A DNA stretch of 53,122 bases from Chlorokybus atmophyticus (taxonomy: Eukaryota > Streptophyta > Chlorokybophyceae > Chlorokybales > Chlorokybaceae), in contig RHPI01002503.1 in the NCBI GenBank assembly GCA_009103225.1, forward strand, positions 309,241 to 362,362, in the 5' to 3' direction. Below the pieces are notes generated by a model. It had not been told where the DNA came from. It did not search any database and was given only the letters and a program-made list of their open reading frames with translations. Positions within the stretch are counted from its first letter, which is position 1; each line of letters opens with the position of its first letter. This document shows positions 35,657 to 49,300 of this stretch, in pieces. Position numbers and translations under genes: made by a program.

Positions 35657-37645
35657 ATGAGCAAGCGGTCGGGAGACGGGGGCGCTGGAGGAGGGGACGC
35701 CAAGCGGGGCAGAAAGGGCAGAGGGCATTACGTGCAGGTTGGTCGCGTATGAGAGGTGCTGTGGCTTGCCATGTGTGCTGTGCCTTTGATGCGCGTTGAG
35801 CTTTGCTTGTTGGATGACTTTGTGCATCTCCTTTTTCAATCTCATCTGCGGGAGAGAAAGCATAAAAATAGTCATGCACATGCTGCGAGAGCAAGCGCAT
35901 GGAGGCTATGCTGCTGTCGTAAGCTGGCAGGGGGTTTAAGATTTTAGCTTGCGTTAGCAGCGGATTTTACCATCTTCGTGACAGCTGCTAGCCTGCATTG
36001 GTCCCAACCAAACAAGCAAATGCGTATTGTGGTCTTCCAACACATGCAGACGTCACAAGCAGTTGTTCGTAATGTGAGTATGCGTGCTGCTCTCTAGTAT
36101 TCTCTTACACAGGAAATAGAACACTTGGTGTGCTTCAGCTTAGACTATTACGTTGAGCTATCTTGTGGTGTTGATCAGCAATCATTGACTGGCAGGCACA
36201 GCAACGGGGGCCAAAATCGGATGGCATTCCCTTGGGTGTGAGGGGCTTCTTGCTGTCTGCGGATCAGCACAAAGAAAATGTTGCTGCAAGAGATGCCATC
36301 AACTTCTTGACTGAAGTAGGTTTTCAATATCTTCTCCTAGCTTATCTTAACCTACCTTGTCCATCAACTGCTAACATCCTTAGTGCAAGCGCAGACTGAT
36401 CAGTTGCGCTTGATTAACATCACTCGCATGTGTACATGAGGGTTCATACAGGTTGCGTTGTCTTGTGCTGCAGTATTGGGAAAAGGATCCACGAATCTCA
36501 AGTCAAGGGGACGGCAAAGCCGAGCCTGCTGCGCCTTCGGGGCGAACTGTGGACTCATTGCTAGAGGCTGAAATCGATGACCTGAAAGACCACAAGCAGG
36601 TACGCATGGTAGCAGCTGTTTGGGGCATTGTATTGTGGGCCTGTTTCGTGACGTCTCGTGCGCAGGAGCTGTTTGAGAAGGAGTCTACAGGCTGCAACAG
36701 CATGGTGTTCATTATAATGGCGCCTGAGTCAGAAAGACCTGGCCCAGGTCCGTGCGAACTTACCAGGCAGATGCTGCGTGATGTAGCAAAGACGAAGAAA
36801 AGTAGATCAAAGTACGCAAGCTTGCTACCTTTTGGATCACAAGCATGGGTTGTTGGCACAGTGTATTGAAGCGCATCAACCTAAGCCATCTCAAATATTC
36901 CATTGTGCAGGCATTGCATAAGGATATTGCCAGTGGACGACACATGTTACGCTGGGTTGGTTGAGATTGAGAAGGCTGTCAAGCCTATGTTGCAAGCGGC
37001 GTTCCCTACTGGCGAGGGTGTCACTCCACTGAAGGTTAGCATGTGTCCTCTGTCTTCATATTTGTCACAACATAACTACCCTGCCTGACATGCACACAAA
37101 TGCTGCAGTTTTCAGTCGTGTGCGATGTGAGGAACAACAGCGGGCTGAAGCGAATGGACGTCATTGATGTCGTTGCAAAGTTGGTGCCAGCCCCACACAA
37201 AGTTGACTTGGAAAACCCTGAGCGCTGCATATTGGTGCAAGTTGTCAAGGTAAGAACACCTGAGGCCTCAGCCCGCATCGCATATGTAGCTGCACATGTG
37301 TTGCTATGCGTGTTCTGGGCAAAGCAACCGCTACACGTAGCTTGTTGTTTTGACGCACCCATGGCCAAAGCCTTGGTTTTGACTGATTGCTGCGCTCTTG
37401 CACAGACCACATGCGCGTTGAGCATATTGGAAGAGTACAAAGAGCTCGCGAAGTACAACATGCGCGTGCTGGCAGAGCCGCCCAAAGAAGAGCAAACGGA
37501 GTCAGCAGCCAAGGACAGTGCTGCCAAGTCCTCTGCTGAGGATGCTGATGCACCAGGTAGCAAGGTAGAGAACGGTTCGCACACTGAGGTGCCATCAGCT
37601 GATGCCTCACAGCAACCAAAAGCATCAACGGACAATCCAACTTGA
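35657..37645 (+). CDS. THUMPD1/TAN1-type tRNA acetylation adaptor
   Basis: TAN1/THUMPD1 binds tRNA through its THUMP domain and presents it to the NAT10/Kre33 acetyltransferase, which makes N4-acetylcytidine at position 12 of tRNA-Ser and tRNA-Leu. Seven exons (35,657-35,737; 36,196-36,315; 36,474-36,599; 36,666-36,811; 36,911-37,034; 37,109-37,249; 37,406-37,645) join in phase into 325 residues. A basic N-terminus (MSKRSGDGG..KRGRKGRG) precedes GVRGFLLSADQHKENVAARD. The THUMP domain runs from IRILPVDDTCYAGL to NNSGLKRMDVIDVVAKLVPA and PHKVDLENPERCILVQVVK, ending LAKYNMR at about residue 265. A ~60-residue Ala/Ser/Glu/Lys-rich tail follows. The order and spacing match the family, so confidence is high. 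A missed small exon in the 458 bp first intron cannot be excluded. Confidence 0.93.
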
Positions 37646-38367
37646 CACGCATAGGTAGCATGCAGTGCTGTTGTTTGATACGCTTCTCAACATTGCGTCA
37701 GGCAATCAGCTCGTAAGATGTCTGGCCATGCTGTACACTTGCACATTGACGTTGGATGACTGCAATACATGTTGCTGCATCAAGGTTCAGCACCTCAATT
37801 TAAGGGTGCGCGAAGCATTTCTGCTGCTCGACTGATGTTACCAGGATGTTACCAGGTTTACCAGAATGAAACATCTGCATGCGTATCATTGCCCTTACCA
37901 AACTCATGCTTTAAATAATCTGCGCTTGAAAGCAAAGTGGCGTTGCTGCAATTGCTGGTCCTGTAAATGCATGTAGCACTGGACGAGCATGTCAGCAACC
38001 GTCCAGTGCAGACGCATCCAACGCAGGAGCCACCTCTCCAGGTACTTTGCTCTGTACTTCTGTCTGCGTGCCAAATTGGGCGCCCAACTTGGCACTCAGT
38101 GCACTGCGCAGTGTTAGGGCAATTATGACATAAGCCGTACCAACTCGCTGTGACTTCACATAACAGCCGTTACGTCTAGGCAGACTGCCAGGGCAGTAGT
38201 ACCCGTAATGAGTATTTGAAATACTGTATTTCACGAACTGTAAGGTACAGAATCCTTTGGTACTTCCGGCAGGCGCAAGTTGGTGGAATGTTTCCGCCTT
38301 GTCCCCGTACGTACGCGCTCACGGCGCTAAAGTCACGTGCGCCGTTGCTGCCGTCCGCGGCGGTGCA

Positions 38368-38403
<36 letters not shown>

Positions 38404-39023
38404 CTTGTGGCGGTACCACAACTGGGACTGTTGCTTGTCATTCGTGATGGGTTTGTTGCTGAAGTAGCCCCCTTGTGTGCGGAAGGAGCCTGGGGAATGC
38501 GTGCAATGGGATGATAGTGTAAGTGGCGAGTTTCGTTACGGTCATGTCAATTTGAAGTCACTGATTGACAATCGCTCCTCCTTTTTCCTCCTCTCTACTC
38601 ATCCACCTCCCTCTCTATCTCTCATCCCCTCCTCATCTCTCTGCATAGCCCTCCCCCTCTAGTCTCTCATCTCTCCCTCCCTCTCCCTACTGCTCTCCCT
38701 CTTTTCTTACATAGCGCAGCTTGCTGTGCGTATCCAATCAAGCACTTGTTGTGACGCTGTGCAAATTGCAGTTTCAGATGATACCAGATGTAGCGTCAAG
38801 TGTATGCGGCGCTGATTGCAGCGGTGGTACTCATGACGACAACACACCTCTTCAAGAAGAAGGATCCTTCATGCAGCCCAACATACACCTTACGCACGGC
38901 ACCACCATGGAAGGTGCGGAGTACAAATCAAATGCACAGAGGTTTCCCTTAGTCTCCGCACACGCGTGCTCATTGTGACTGCGTGCCACAGCTACTTCTA
39001 CTTCTGATACACCTTCACTGGCA
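37646..39023. other. Intergenic or 5' region of the NADPH oxidase
   Basis: No supported gene. A GGC/GGT run lies at 38,360-38,405 and a C/T-rich stretch at 38,575-38,710. An open stretch at 38,776-38,940 (ASSVCGADCSGGTHDDN..) could be an upstream oxidase exon, but it does not splice in frame to the next exon as I read it. Confidence 0.4.
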
Positions 39024-42000
39024 ATGGCGATGACCGCGGCGACAGCAACAGCAGCAATGCTCAATGAACAACACCACGCTAATGGCAACATAGACAGCAG
39101 AAGCCCTGGTACATGGTGTATGCTGGTTGATGATGCAAAAAAAAACAAAGATGCCACGCATACGCATGCCACTTTAATCAGTCGACTCTTTCTGGCTCTT
39201 CATCACTCACAGAGCCCAAGGGGACACAACCACCTGGTGATGAAGCCAATCACCGCATTGGCGATGTTGGCGATGATGCTGAGTCCAGGATCACTCTTAC
39301 AACTGCTGCTGTCGCCGTTGTCTCACCTAAGGCGGCCATGGTCGTCACGGCACGAGCCGCGTCCGTCACGTCCCTCTACAGCCGCAGACGCCTGCGCAGG
39401 ACCAGCTCCATGCCTAGCAGAGGTACAGAAGAAAGTTAGCCACATGTCCTAACAGTTGTTAAGATTGTCGCAGTTGCATCATGATAGACTAAGCCTTTGT
39501 TTTCAATCTTTACTAGGTGGTGTTGATGATATTGAGGATGCAGAAACCGGTGATGCCGAGCCTCAACCGCAAGGTCAGGAGGTGTTCGCGCCGCCACCGC
39601 TGGCGATACCCACGGGACCGTCCTCGCCGGTGTCGCCGGTGTCAATGTACGCCACGCCTACCGTGAGCCCTTTGGCCAGCCGCACCGGCAGCGCCCACAA
39701 ACACAACATAACAGACAAGGTCCCGCCGTATGTCCACGCATTGCGCCGCATCATCACTACCTCCAATCACCAAGTGAGACTAGTGACACGACCACTCCAC
39801 ACTGTGACACTTGTTATTTTTCGTCTTTCATTGTTACGATGTTGTGCAGAGCGCATCAACATCTGCGTCAGCTACTGCTATACGATCAAGGGCCAGCATT
39901 GGCTCTCCACCAGCGGAGGATGTTGGGGTGGAAGGTGACAACAAGCCGGAGGCTGTCGATGATGGTCGTGACAGGAAGAAGCAACAAGCGGTGGAAGCTA
40001 CAAACAGCGCCGGCTGCTGCGCCATCAACACGCATGCGACGGATGCGTGCTGCTTCTCCTTTGCCCGCCACGCTGCTGACGCCCTGAGACTCATCTGCTT
40101 CACCGCATGGAGCTACGCCGCAGCACAGGTTCTCGCCCATGCAAATGATTATGTTCACACGCGTTATTGTCAACATAGTCATTGCACTGTTGTCATCTCG
40201 TTACCCATGTGCGTGGTGTTAATGGTATGTTGCGACGTGTATGTTGCAGTTAGGCGCTCTGTACGCCATCTTCCAGGGAATACTCGCCTTCGTTGCGTAT
40301 GCCATCAGCAGCCCTACACAGTACGTATCCGCATGCATTGAGAAACTGTTGCAACTGCCAACAGCATCACCACTATACCACACATGAACCACCACGACAG
40401 CAATTACATCCACCACCACAACAACCACAACATCAACCCGACGAACCCGACAGGCGTAACCACTACGAGCTAGCGGGTGCGGCCTGGACGCTCTGCCTGG
40501 CTTCCTTGTTGCTGTGGTGGCAGAGCAGCCGGCCCGTCCCGAGCGTGGCAGGAATACGCATGCGCGCGTTGGGATGGATCTTGTTGGCGGCGGGGGCGTC
40601 CGCGGGCGGACTCTTCAGCCGCCCCGCCGGCACCGTCGCGTGGCTCGTCGCGGGGCTGTTCCTCGTCGCCGTGGTGATGGGGGAACAACCTTCACGTGCG
40701 CTCACTATCGTTGGCGGCACGACCGAGACGAGGGGGAAGACGACCTCAGCGGTGTGGATACGTGCGGTGGAGTGGTTGAAAGCCAGGTGGGTGTGTCCAA
40801 GTGTTGGAAGCATGGTGATTGTGCCCAAGTGTAAGTGTGGAAGACTAGCAGGTGTTTTGACATGTGTTGGGTTCTGGTAGGAGGTGCGATGCGCAGTCAG
40901 CAGCTGAGAAAGCGTTCAGAGGAAACCCGCCATCGTTCTCAGAAAACCTGGGTAAGCGAGTGTTACTGCACGCATCTATTCAAGTGCGTGCGTGCGTGCG
41001 TGTATGTGTGTGTGCGCGCGCATGTGATTACCATACTAGAAGTTAGCCACAACAGCAGCAACCGTCATGGATGAGTTCACATTGTTGCCGTGGCTCTTGC
41101 TTACCAGTGTGCGAAATCCTCGCAGCCAGGGTGTATGCAATGCGAAGCATCCGCAGGCCCCATCGAATCAACAACACCTCTCTCGTCCGTTCCACCTCCT
41201 CCTCCCTGCGCACCCCCCCTCCTCCTTCCTCCCGCTGCTTCGACCTCCCCAACGGCATCCGTCGCCGTCAGGGCCGCGCCGGCGAGGTCGGCGTGGTCGC
41301 TCTGTACGCCCTCGCCACGTCGGCCGTGTTCGCGGTGGCGGCCGTGCACGCGGTCGGGACGGCGAAGGGCAACGGCATGTACCCGGCCGTGTTCGCTGTC
41401 GCTAAAGGGTGTGGAAATGTACTGAATTTTAGTGGGGCGCTGGTATTCTTGCCGGTGCTGAGGCCGTTGCTGGGATTGCTGAATGCTAAAGTACCGGGAA
41501 CGGCGGCGTCACTAGCAAAGTTTGTTCCACTGTCCAAGAACATTGCCTTTCACAAGGTCAGGAACACGCACACACGCACATGCACACGCGCACATGCACA
41601 CATGATGACACATGCACGCACATGCATAAAGAAACACACGCCCGTACACTACTGCAGTTGATGGCCACGAGGCCACAAAGGTCAAGTTCTCACAGATGCA
41701 CACGCACACGCACATGCACATACACGCGCGATTGCTCACACACACCTCTGTACTGCTGCTGCAGCTTGTGGCGGGCGTGGTGTGCGTGGCGACGGCGTTC
41801 CACGTCACCGCGCACTACACCAACCTGGCTCTTCGTCCCGCGGAGACGAAGATGTTCTTTGGCCACCTGCACCAGGAGCTCTGGACTGGTGAGCTCCTCG
41901 TGGCGTGTGCGGTTCTGATGGGTGCGGGTGCGGGTGCCGCCATGCGACGTGCTCAATTCGAGACCTTCTGGGCTTCTCACCAGCTGGGTGCTTGGGTTGG

Positions 42001-43050
42001 GTCTGGTCTCCTCCTCGCACACGGGCCACACTTCTGGGCGTGGGCGGCTCTACCGTTAGGTTGGTACGCCCTCGATCGACTCGCGCGCAGCAACCATGGT
42101 GACCGACGCCGTGTACTCGTACTCAGCGCGGCCATATACCAACCGCACGTGCTCATCTTAGTCCTGTCCAACAAGGAGAAGAGACCCAACAGTAGCTGGT
42201 TCAAGTGGAACAACATGTGGGGGGGGAGAAGAGAGCTGCTTGATCACAAGACAGGACAGTATCTTAGACTCAACTGTCCCGTTGTATCAGAATTTCAGTG
42301 GCATCCTTTCACGATATCTTCACCCGGGAACGACAACGAGGACACGCTCACGCTACACATAAAGGCGCGCACGGGGACGTGGACGGGCAACCTGCGGGAC
42401 GTGTTCTTGGCGCTGGCGCAAGGTGAGGGAAGGGGGGAGGACAATAAGTTGGAGGGGGAGAACAACAACAACAAGTTGGGGAGGTGGAGGGGTCCGGGTG
42501 GTGTGGGTAGGTTGCTGCGCGTGGACGGGCCGTTTCCCGCTCCCGCTCAACATGTCCCCGAGTACGCCACCGTGTTGCTAGTGGGTGCCGGCATCGGCCT
42601 CACGCCCTTTGCGGCGGTCCTGCGCGACGTCGTGGACTACCGCTGGACACAGGTGTCTCAACAACAACAACAGAGCGGACAACAACGTCAACAACACCAC
42701 CCGCAACATGAACAACAGCAGCAGCAGCAACACACGCAAGTGCTCCCTCGACACATATACTTCCACTGGGCCTCCCGGCGCGGGGACCTCGCCTCCTACG
42801 CGTGGTTCTTGGACCTCCTTCGCGGCGTGCACGCGCGACACCACGCCCTCGCCGCCGCCAACGCGCGGACGAGGCGAGACTCGCGCCAGCTACGACGCCA
42901 ACAACGCCAACAACAACAACAACAACAGCTTCCCCCGCCCCCGCGCTTTGTCTTCCGTGCCTTTGTGCATGTTACTGGCCCGTGCTCGCCCACCACTCTT
43001 TCTGAAGTGCGTCGCCTCTGCGGGGATGTTGGCTGCGCAACAAGTAAGCG

Positions 43051-43081
<31 letters not shown>

Positions 43082-44129
43082 CTCACAATGTTGCTGAGCT
43101 TAGCTCAAGTCGTTGTAGCTTGTCCTTCAGTGACGGTGACGTATATGTGCATATGTTGTCGTGTTGTAGTAATACAGCAGGGAGACGAGGTCACAAAGGA
43201 TGCTGCTGTCGACAAGGGAGAAGAACACATTGATGAGACGTGTCGGTCGGCTCTACACATGAGTGTGCACTCGTTGTCTTGGAACGGGCGTAAAAATGGC
43301 GACAGTATCGACGTATTGCCAGCCACAGCAGCCGCGGTGTCGGGTTCGTCATTAGCGGATTGGGCAACAGAGGGGCCTGAGGCGCTGACGGCAAGTGAGT
43401 ATGCTCGGGAATACGGCCTCGACGCGAGCGCCAACGACCCTGATGGCCAACCGTAAGCAAACTTTACATGCAGGCGCACGGGCATGAAGGCACGCACACA
43501 CGCACATGCGCGATTACTTGCACGCCCACCTACTCACACCACCACCCCACAGACGCACACGCACACGCACACAGGCGCACAGGCGCGCACGCACGCACGT
43601 ACGCGCACGCGCACGCACATACACACCATAACAACTCACTCTCCCGTTTGCACAGCATGTCGCCTGCGGTCGGGAGGTTGCCTCGGCGTCGCCGGCTGAT
43701 GGGCGCGCCATCCATGCACGTGCAGGACGAGGAGGCCGCCGACGAGGAGGAGCAGGACGAGCAGGCGGACGACGAGCAGGAGGCCAAGGACTGGCAGCCG
43801 TGGGTGCACGTGAGCATGGGACGGCCACGCTGGGACGACGTGTTTGCCGACATACGCCGACGCCACCGCAATGAGAATATCGGAGTGTTCCACTGTGGAC
43901 CCATGGGCAGAGAGATCAAACAGGTACACACACACTCACGCGCACCCGCACATATATGCACCCGCACACACTCAGGCACGCACCCACACTCACATACTCA
44001 CACCTTGCTGTGTGATGCTGAACGCTGACTTTGCAACAGTTGTGTGCGAGGCATACGAAGATTGTAAAGAGTGCGGCACGTGGTCCCAAGGAGGAGACCA
44101 TCTTCACTCCGCATGTTGAGGTGTTCTAG
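39024..44129 (+). CDS. NADPH oxidase (NOX/ferric reductase family)
   Basis: NOX enzymes move electrons from NADPH through FAD and two hemes across a membrane to oxygen. Twelve exons (39,024-39,108; 39,213-39,422; 39,517-39,773; 39,850-40,128; 40,250-40,320; 40,454-40,786; 40,881-40,951; 41,108-41,556; 41,765-43,043; 43,170-43,452; 43,656-43,923; 44,040-44,129) join in phase into about 1224 residues. Residues 1-270 are Ser/Thr/Ala-rich. Membrane segments follow. KGCGNVLNFSGAL and PLSKNIAFHK lead to heme histidine pairs H584/H598 and H657/H671, both 14 apart as in NOX2. FAD motif HPFTISSP is at ~765, NADPH motif GAGIGLTPF at ~859, FHCGP near 1186, and a terminal Phe ends the chain. No EF-hand was seen, unlike plant RBOHs. 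Gln/Asn runs and a ~170-residue polar insert sit in the dehydrogenase domain. The start is provisional. Confidence 0.9.
41560..41750. repeat. CACACG/CATGCA repeats in oxidase introns
   Basis: Alternating CA/CG units occupy most of the intron between exons 8 and 9. Similar blocks fill introns at 43,050-43,080, 43,490-43,640 and 43,925-44,010. They account for the deceptively long open frames seen there. Confidence 0.85.
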
Positions 44130-46327
44130 TTGTGTGAAGGAGACTCAGAGCTGCGTAGAGGCGAGGGTTAGCTGCTGCTGTGTTGTGTAGAATTGGTGCG
44201 GCGTAGTGTAGTGCAGATGCAGTGCAGCGTAGGGTTGGGTTGGCATAGCGCACTTCAACAGTGGTGATGCAGTTAACCAGAACAAATATCTAAAAGTATC
44301 TAGGTTAGCTGCTCCTACTTGAGAAGACCTGTGTGGAGCTGCCCAAGTCGCATAGGGTTGTGCTTTGAAATCAAACTCGGACAGGTACTGGACTTATAAG
44401 GGAGGGGGTAGATTTACCCTGCTCCCAGATGACTGGCTATCCCAAGTGTTTACCACTATCGGCACTTTGTCACTGCCCCCGTCGTGTTGTGGTTGTTTGT
44501 TTGCAATGCCATTGCTGCAGCACTGTGTTGAGACTTCTGCTAGTCGATAGCTTGGAATATTGCATGCCGTGCTAAGGATATAGCAGTTTGTTTGTTTTGA
44601 TACTTTCCTTGTCACTGTGATCCCCAACATGGCAATGGTTATATCGGCATGCTTAGTCGTGTTCGTACTTATTGGTGTCACAAAGACTTCATCGGGCATG
44701 AACGTGTTCAAGACATTGTCAATGTCAGAGTGCTACTACGACACACCGCTACGACAACAAGCTAGTGCTACTGCTGAGCTGCGTTGCATCTTACTGGCAC
44801 CCAATGGCCGACTAAGAACTTCCATCCCGTCGCAACACCACCACCATCGCCGCCAGCACCACTTTGCTAGCATACAGGTACTAGCTTCTTGCAGTAGTGC
44901 AAGGAGGGCGGGAATGCGCCAGCATTCATGAGAACCAATGTTATTGACAATGTGATGCTGCTCACCCTTTGTGAAGAACGCAGGCACTCGCCGGTCGTTG
45001 TACCCTGCAAGCTCAGTTGGCTCCGTGCAAATTGACAGGTTAGAGAGCATGTACTTGTCTGCGCAGCCTTTATGCATGCAAGTGTATGTGTACACACTGC
45101 GCACACAACTGCATGTATGCGTGCATGTCTGTCGGCCTGCCCGCCGGGCGTCGGGGGGGGGGGGGGGGGGGGGGGGGTAATATGTTTGAAGGCATGTGCA
45201 TGCATACGTAAAGTGGTGATCCACCATGGGGCAAGCACTGAGCAAGACCTTGCTTGGCAGCCTGCTGTCAAACTACCACCTACTTGACCAGCCTTGTAAT
45301 GTCGCGCTTGCAAGTGACAGTGGAGCCCTGCCTTCAACAACTTACAGCTGCGCTCTCTGTTGTTCACTTCGCATGCATGTCTGCACTGAATCCCAACCAG
45401 TAATGGTCTGTTTGACACCTCAAGCAAGTCGTCTGATGCTAAGTCTGTGTGCAAATTGCAATATACATCACAACAACCAACTCTTCAAGACCTGCAAGCG
45501 CTTGACTGGTGGCTGGCACGTCATGAGGGCTGTTGTCACGTGCAAGCATATGTTGGTAGCAACCCAGGCAAAGGTCAAGCACAAGCCCCTTATCAACGTA
45601 CACAATCACGCAACTTGCAACTCCTCCATACACTTACGACGCCAACAAAGCTCACGACGACAGCAATAACAACCTCAAGCTGGTCGAACACCGCCTGCAG
45701 GTTGAGACTGCTGCAGTAACAAGTTGTTATTCAAGCAGTTGAACCCCGCCACCGCCTCCACCCCCGCCTCCGCCCCCGCCTCCGCCTCCGCCTCTCTCAC
45801 CTCCAGCGACAGGTTGCAGCTGACGCCGCCTTACGGCCAGTAAGGCTCAGCTTGCTGTTGATCCGCCCACTGCTGCGGCTATGCGGGGCTGACAAGGCCA
45901 TAGGCTACATGGCCAACCACAGCGGCACCGACGGCAGGCATGCCGCAAGCAGCCCGCCCGCGCAGCAGTAAAGCATGCCTAAGTGAGGTTCAACTACAGC
46001 AGCTTAGATGACAATGGGTGGCGAGCGGTCTCAACGTGCGGTTGCGGCGGCGGCTGAAGGATGTTGTCATGCGAGTTCGACGGCAGATTGCAAGCAGCTA
46101 GCATACACACGCATGCTGTGCATGTATGCTGTGATCATCACATTATCACATGTTCGCCTGCTTGCAGCAGTGTGAACGCACTGGTAGTGGTTTGCTACTG
46201 AGTAATGCGGGTGCGTGAACCGCAACAGCTTGGCAGCTTCAGCCAGGTAGCTAGAGTGAGAGGGTTTGAGGAGCAAGTTGCGTTGTTGGCTGTTTGACAA
46301 GGCCAGGGTGGTGGGCACGCGGTAAGG
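44130..46327. other. Unresolved region, no firm gene
   Basis: Plus-strand stretches at 44,745-44,877 and 45,455-45,560 (QPTLQDLQALDWWLARHEGC) and a minus-strand stretch at 44,900-45,060 look weakly coding. The second could be an upstream exon of the spatacsin gene that follows, but no chain of phased exons could be built. A run of 25 G bases lies at 45,153-45,177 and CCGCCTCCG repeats at 45,746-45,794. Confidence 0.4.
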
Positions 46328-49300
46328 ATGCAGGCGCAGCTGCGAGCTGGCAGGCCGCTCGCCGCCTTCAAGCAGGTTGTGGAGGAGGAGGAGGCACTCA
46401 AGGAACGCCTGGGATCCGTCGCGCCTCCTCGCTTGGATGCTTCTTCATCAGCTACTGCCGCCGCCGACCAGCCCGCTGATGGACAGCTTAGCTCCTGCTT
46501 GCCTGCTCTGCCCGTGGAGCACTTGAACGGCATACTCTCTGAGGTGAATGGTTGCAGCCTTTCATGTACTACACAATGTAAGCTAAGCTAAGCTAAAACG
46601 CCAGCTGCCTTGGGTCCTCAAGCCAACACAGCAACACATTGGAGCAAAACTCGCAGTCAAGTGGCTTATGCTTTGTTGCTAGCAGCATTGATGTGTAAAT
46701 AATGAAAGTAAGCAGCGGTGCTCTCGGTTGGCGTAATTCATGACAGCATGACAATCTCTTGTTAATATCTCACAGTTCAATTTTGAAAAAGCAGCCACTT
46801 CGCCGCACATTGCATTTTATAAGTCAAAGTGCGGCGCAACAACATTCATGCAACTGTGCAAGTGAACACCATGCACAAGCATACTGACTCTGAATGTGAA
46901 GCGCATGGTCGCTGGAGTTGACAAAGGCAATGTCCCTCAAACAGGTGTTGCCTCTGGCTCTGAAAGAGTTCAGGCATGTGGAGATGATCACTGCGTGCGT
47001 GGTGATACTGGAACTGTGCGGCGTTTCCGCCGAGGCTCTGAAAGTTGATGCCGCAGCGCTTCGTCGCATCTGCATCCCCCGCAATAGCGCTCCCCATGAT
47101 GAAGCAGAGAATGAAGCGTCTGGAGGGTACAACACTGTGGACTCATCAGGTGATCTCGTACAAGCGCTGTGTGACACGTACAAAGGCGAAGACGGCACAA
47201 TATCCGGCCAACCCCATGAGGCCACCGGAGGCCATCTGCTGGTGATGCTGATGTCATTGCGGCAACAGCTCGTGCAGGCAACTATCAACCAGATTGAAGC
47301 CAGCATACAACCTGCGGATAAAAGCCAGGCAACTGATGGAGGTCAGCACAGCTGCTTCTTCTGTAAGTTGGCGTGCCTCTGCCACTGTGCTAGTCGTCAG
47401 TCAATCACCATCTGGCAGGTACACCATCTGAGTTTGTGAGCCAATCTCGGGAATGGAGCCAGTCTTGGGCATTGGTGCGCGCATTTTGTCGGCAGCACTG
47501 CCTTCCACTTTCGGATGCCTACCTCAAACGGTTGGCAGGACAGAATGACTGGGTAGGCTATCGGCAGCAGTCATGTTGTCTGCCAAGTCCCGAACAAGCA
47601 ATTGATGTTGGCTCCTCATGACATGTGTCTTGTTTGCAGGTAGAGTTCTTGTGGGAAGCCCAACGTGATAACCTGCCATATGATGATGCATATGACTTGG
47701 TAAAAGCTGTAATGCAGAGTATGCTATCGACTGCAGCAGATAGGGCAACGTGCTCACATTATCATTTTGTTCTGCAGGTTTTGTCGGAGTTTACCGACAT
47801 CAGGTTACAAAGGCACCTCATTATAGTCTTCGACAGCATGCGCTCCTCGCGCATAAGCAGCCCGGTGTCATCGCCGTACAGGTCCCTCACACTTCCTCCT
47901 GAAGTTGCTTCCAGCCCTCAAAGAACAGGGGATGACCTGCAATCTCCCCGAGCAACAGTGGGCGATACCTTGGATGCACCCGAGCTCTTTACAATCGTGG
48001 CTGCCAGCGAGCACGAACGCTTCCCTGGTACCTGCAGTGTTGTTGAACTTGTTACAGTATCTGTCGCACGCATGCAACACGTGCACACTGAAGATTGTGA
48101 CCCACAGGTTTGGCGTTGCTTGCGCGCGCAAGGAGTCTGCGTTGGCCGCTTCTGGCTGTAATCGCGGCATGTTTTGGCGACGTCTCTACCGAAAATTGCC
48201 TGGTATGTTTGATTGATGCATGCATCAGCATTAGGCACAGGTGTATGCTATGTCGTGAAGCATGTCACAACGTTGCGAAATCATGTTTTGCTGAGTGGAG
48301 TTGTTAACAGCGTGTAGTAACATTCATGTGGCAGGTCATTTGGCTGCAAACAACAACTGGTGTTGACATTACAGATAGCGCTTGGGATGGCGACGACATG
48401 GCATGGGCATCATCTAGTCCTTCAAGGGGAGCTGACCATGCAGGCAGTACACCTGACAGACTACCACAGGCGGTTGTCAAGCTGTGCGGTGAGCAGTACC
48501 ACGCAGCATTGCTCAGAGGTTTTGAGCTTTTCCTGCCCGGGACGTCGATCGTGAGCTTCATCAGGTTTATCAAGGTGCTGACTGTCTATCAATTTCCTCT
48601 GGAAGTCTCTCTTCATCTCAGCATGCATACTTCAGCAAACCCATCCCATGACTAAATTAGCGTGATTGCAGGCTTCTGCGCAGTTTCAGCTTGTTGATGC
48701 AGCTGCACACCTCGCAGACTTCTGCCAACAGCAAGCTGCAGAACAGCCGACACCGCTCAGCAATCGCTATGCTGTGATAGCCGCGCTTGGCGCAGATGCC
48801 TTTCTGGCCACAACATCCTCTTACTTTAAACGGAAGTTCTTTCTAAGGGAAATGGTAGCAGCCAATGTTGACCTGCAGTTCCTACGTGCTGGCTCAAATG
48901 TGCACAATAAGTATCAGCGTATGCATCTTGCATTGGAGTTGCTGGAATGGCACCGCGACAACAAACGCCTACAGAATTGTCTGCAAGAACAAGGACTCGA
49001 CTCCATGTTTCAGGATAACAGCGCTGGCAAAGACGTCTTTGCCGCACTCACACGGCCTGAAGCCATTCTGGATGCTCTCATCTTGTTGAAGAAGTGGAGC
49101 GATGCGAGGCAGTGGGCAGATGCGTATCTGCAGGCACTTTTGCAGCAGTCAGAATCAGATGCAAGCACATCTGCTGATGATGACACAGAAACAGCAGCTG
49201 TTGGGAAACTTCTAGGGGCTGACAGGATACGGGCGAAAGCTACTGCAGCACAGGCTGATGAACTAGTGGCAGACTGCAAGCGGTTCTTTTGGGAGTTAGA

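Noticed and set aside
35210-35881. A 223-codon minus-strand open frame over the THUMPD1-like start
   Set aside because: It overlaps the promoter and first exon of a well-supported gene; only its distal end (35,214-35,347) is kept as a candidate exon.
40293-40455. Open frame running through the intron before oxidase exon 6
   Set aside because: The upstream part is Gln/His/Pro repeat sequence between a clear donor at 40,321 and acceptor at 40,453.
43468-43655. Thr/His-rich upstream extension of oxidase exon 11
   Set aside because: It is CACG repeat DNA inside an intron, ended by a clear acceptor at 43,655.
45153-45177. Run of 25 G as a biological element
   Set aside because: A homopolymer this long may be a slippage or assembly product; no associated structure supports a function.
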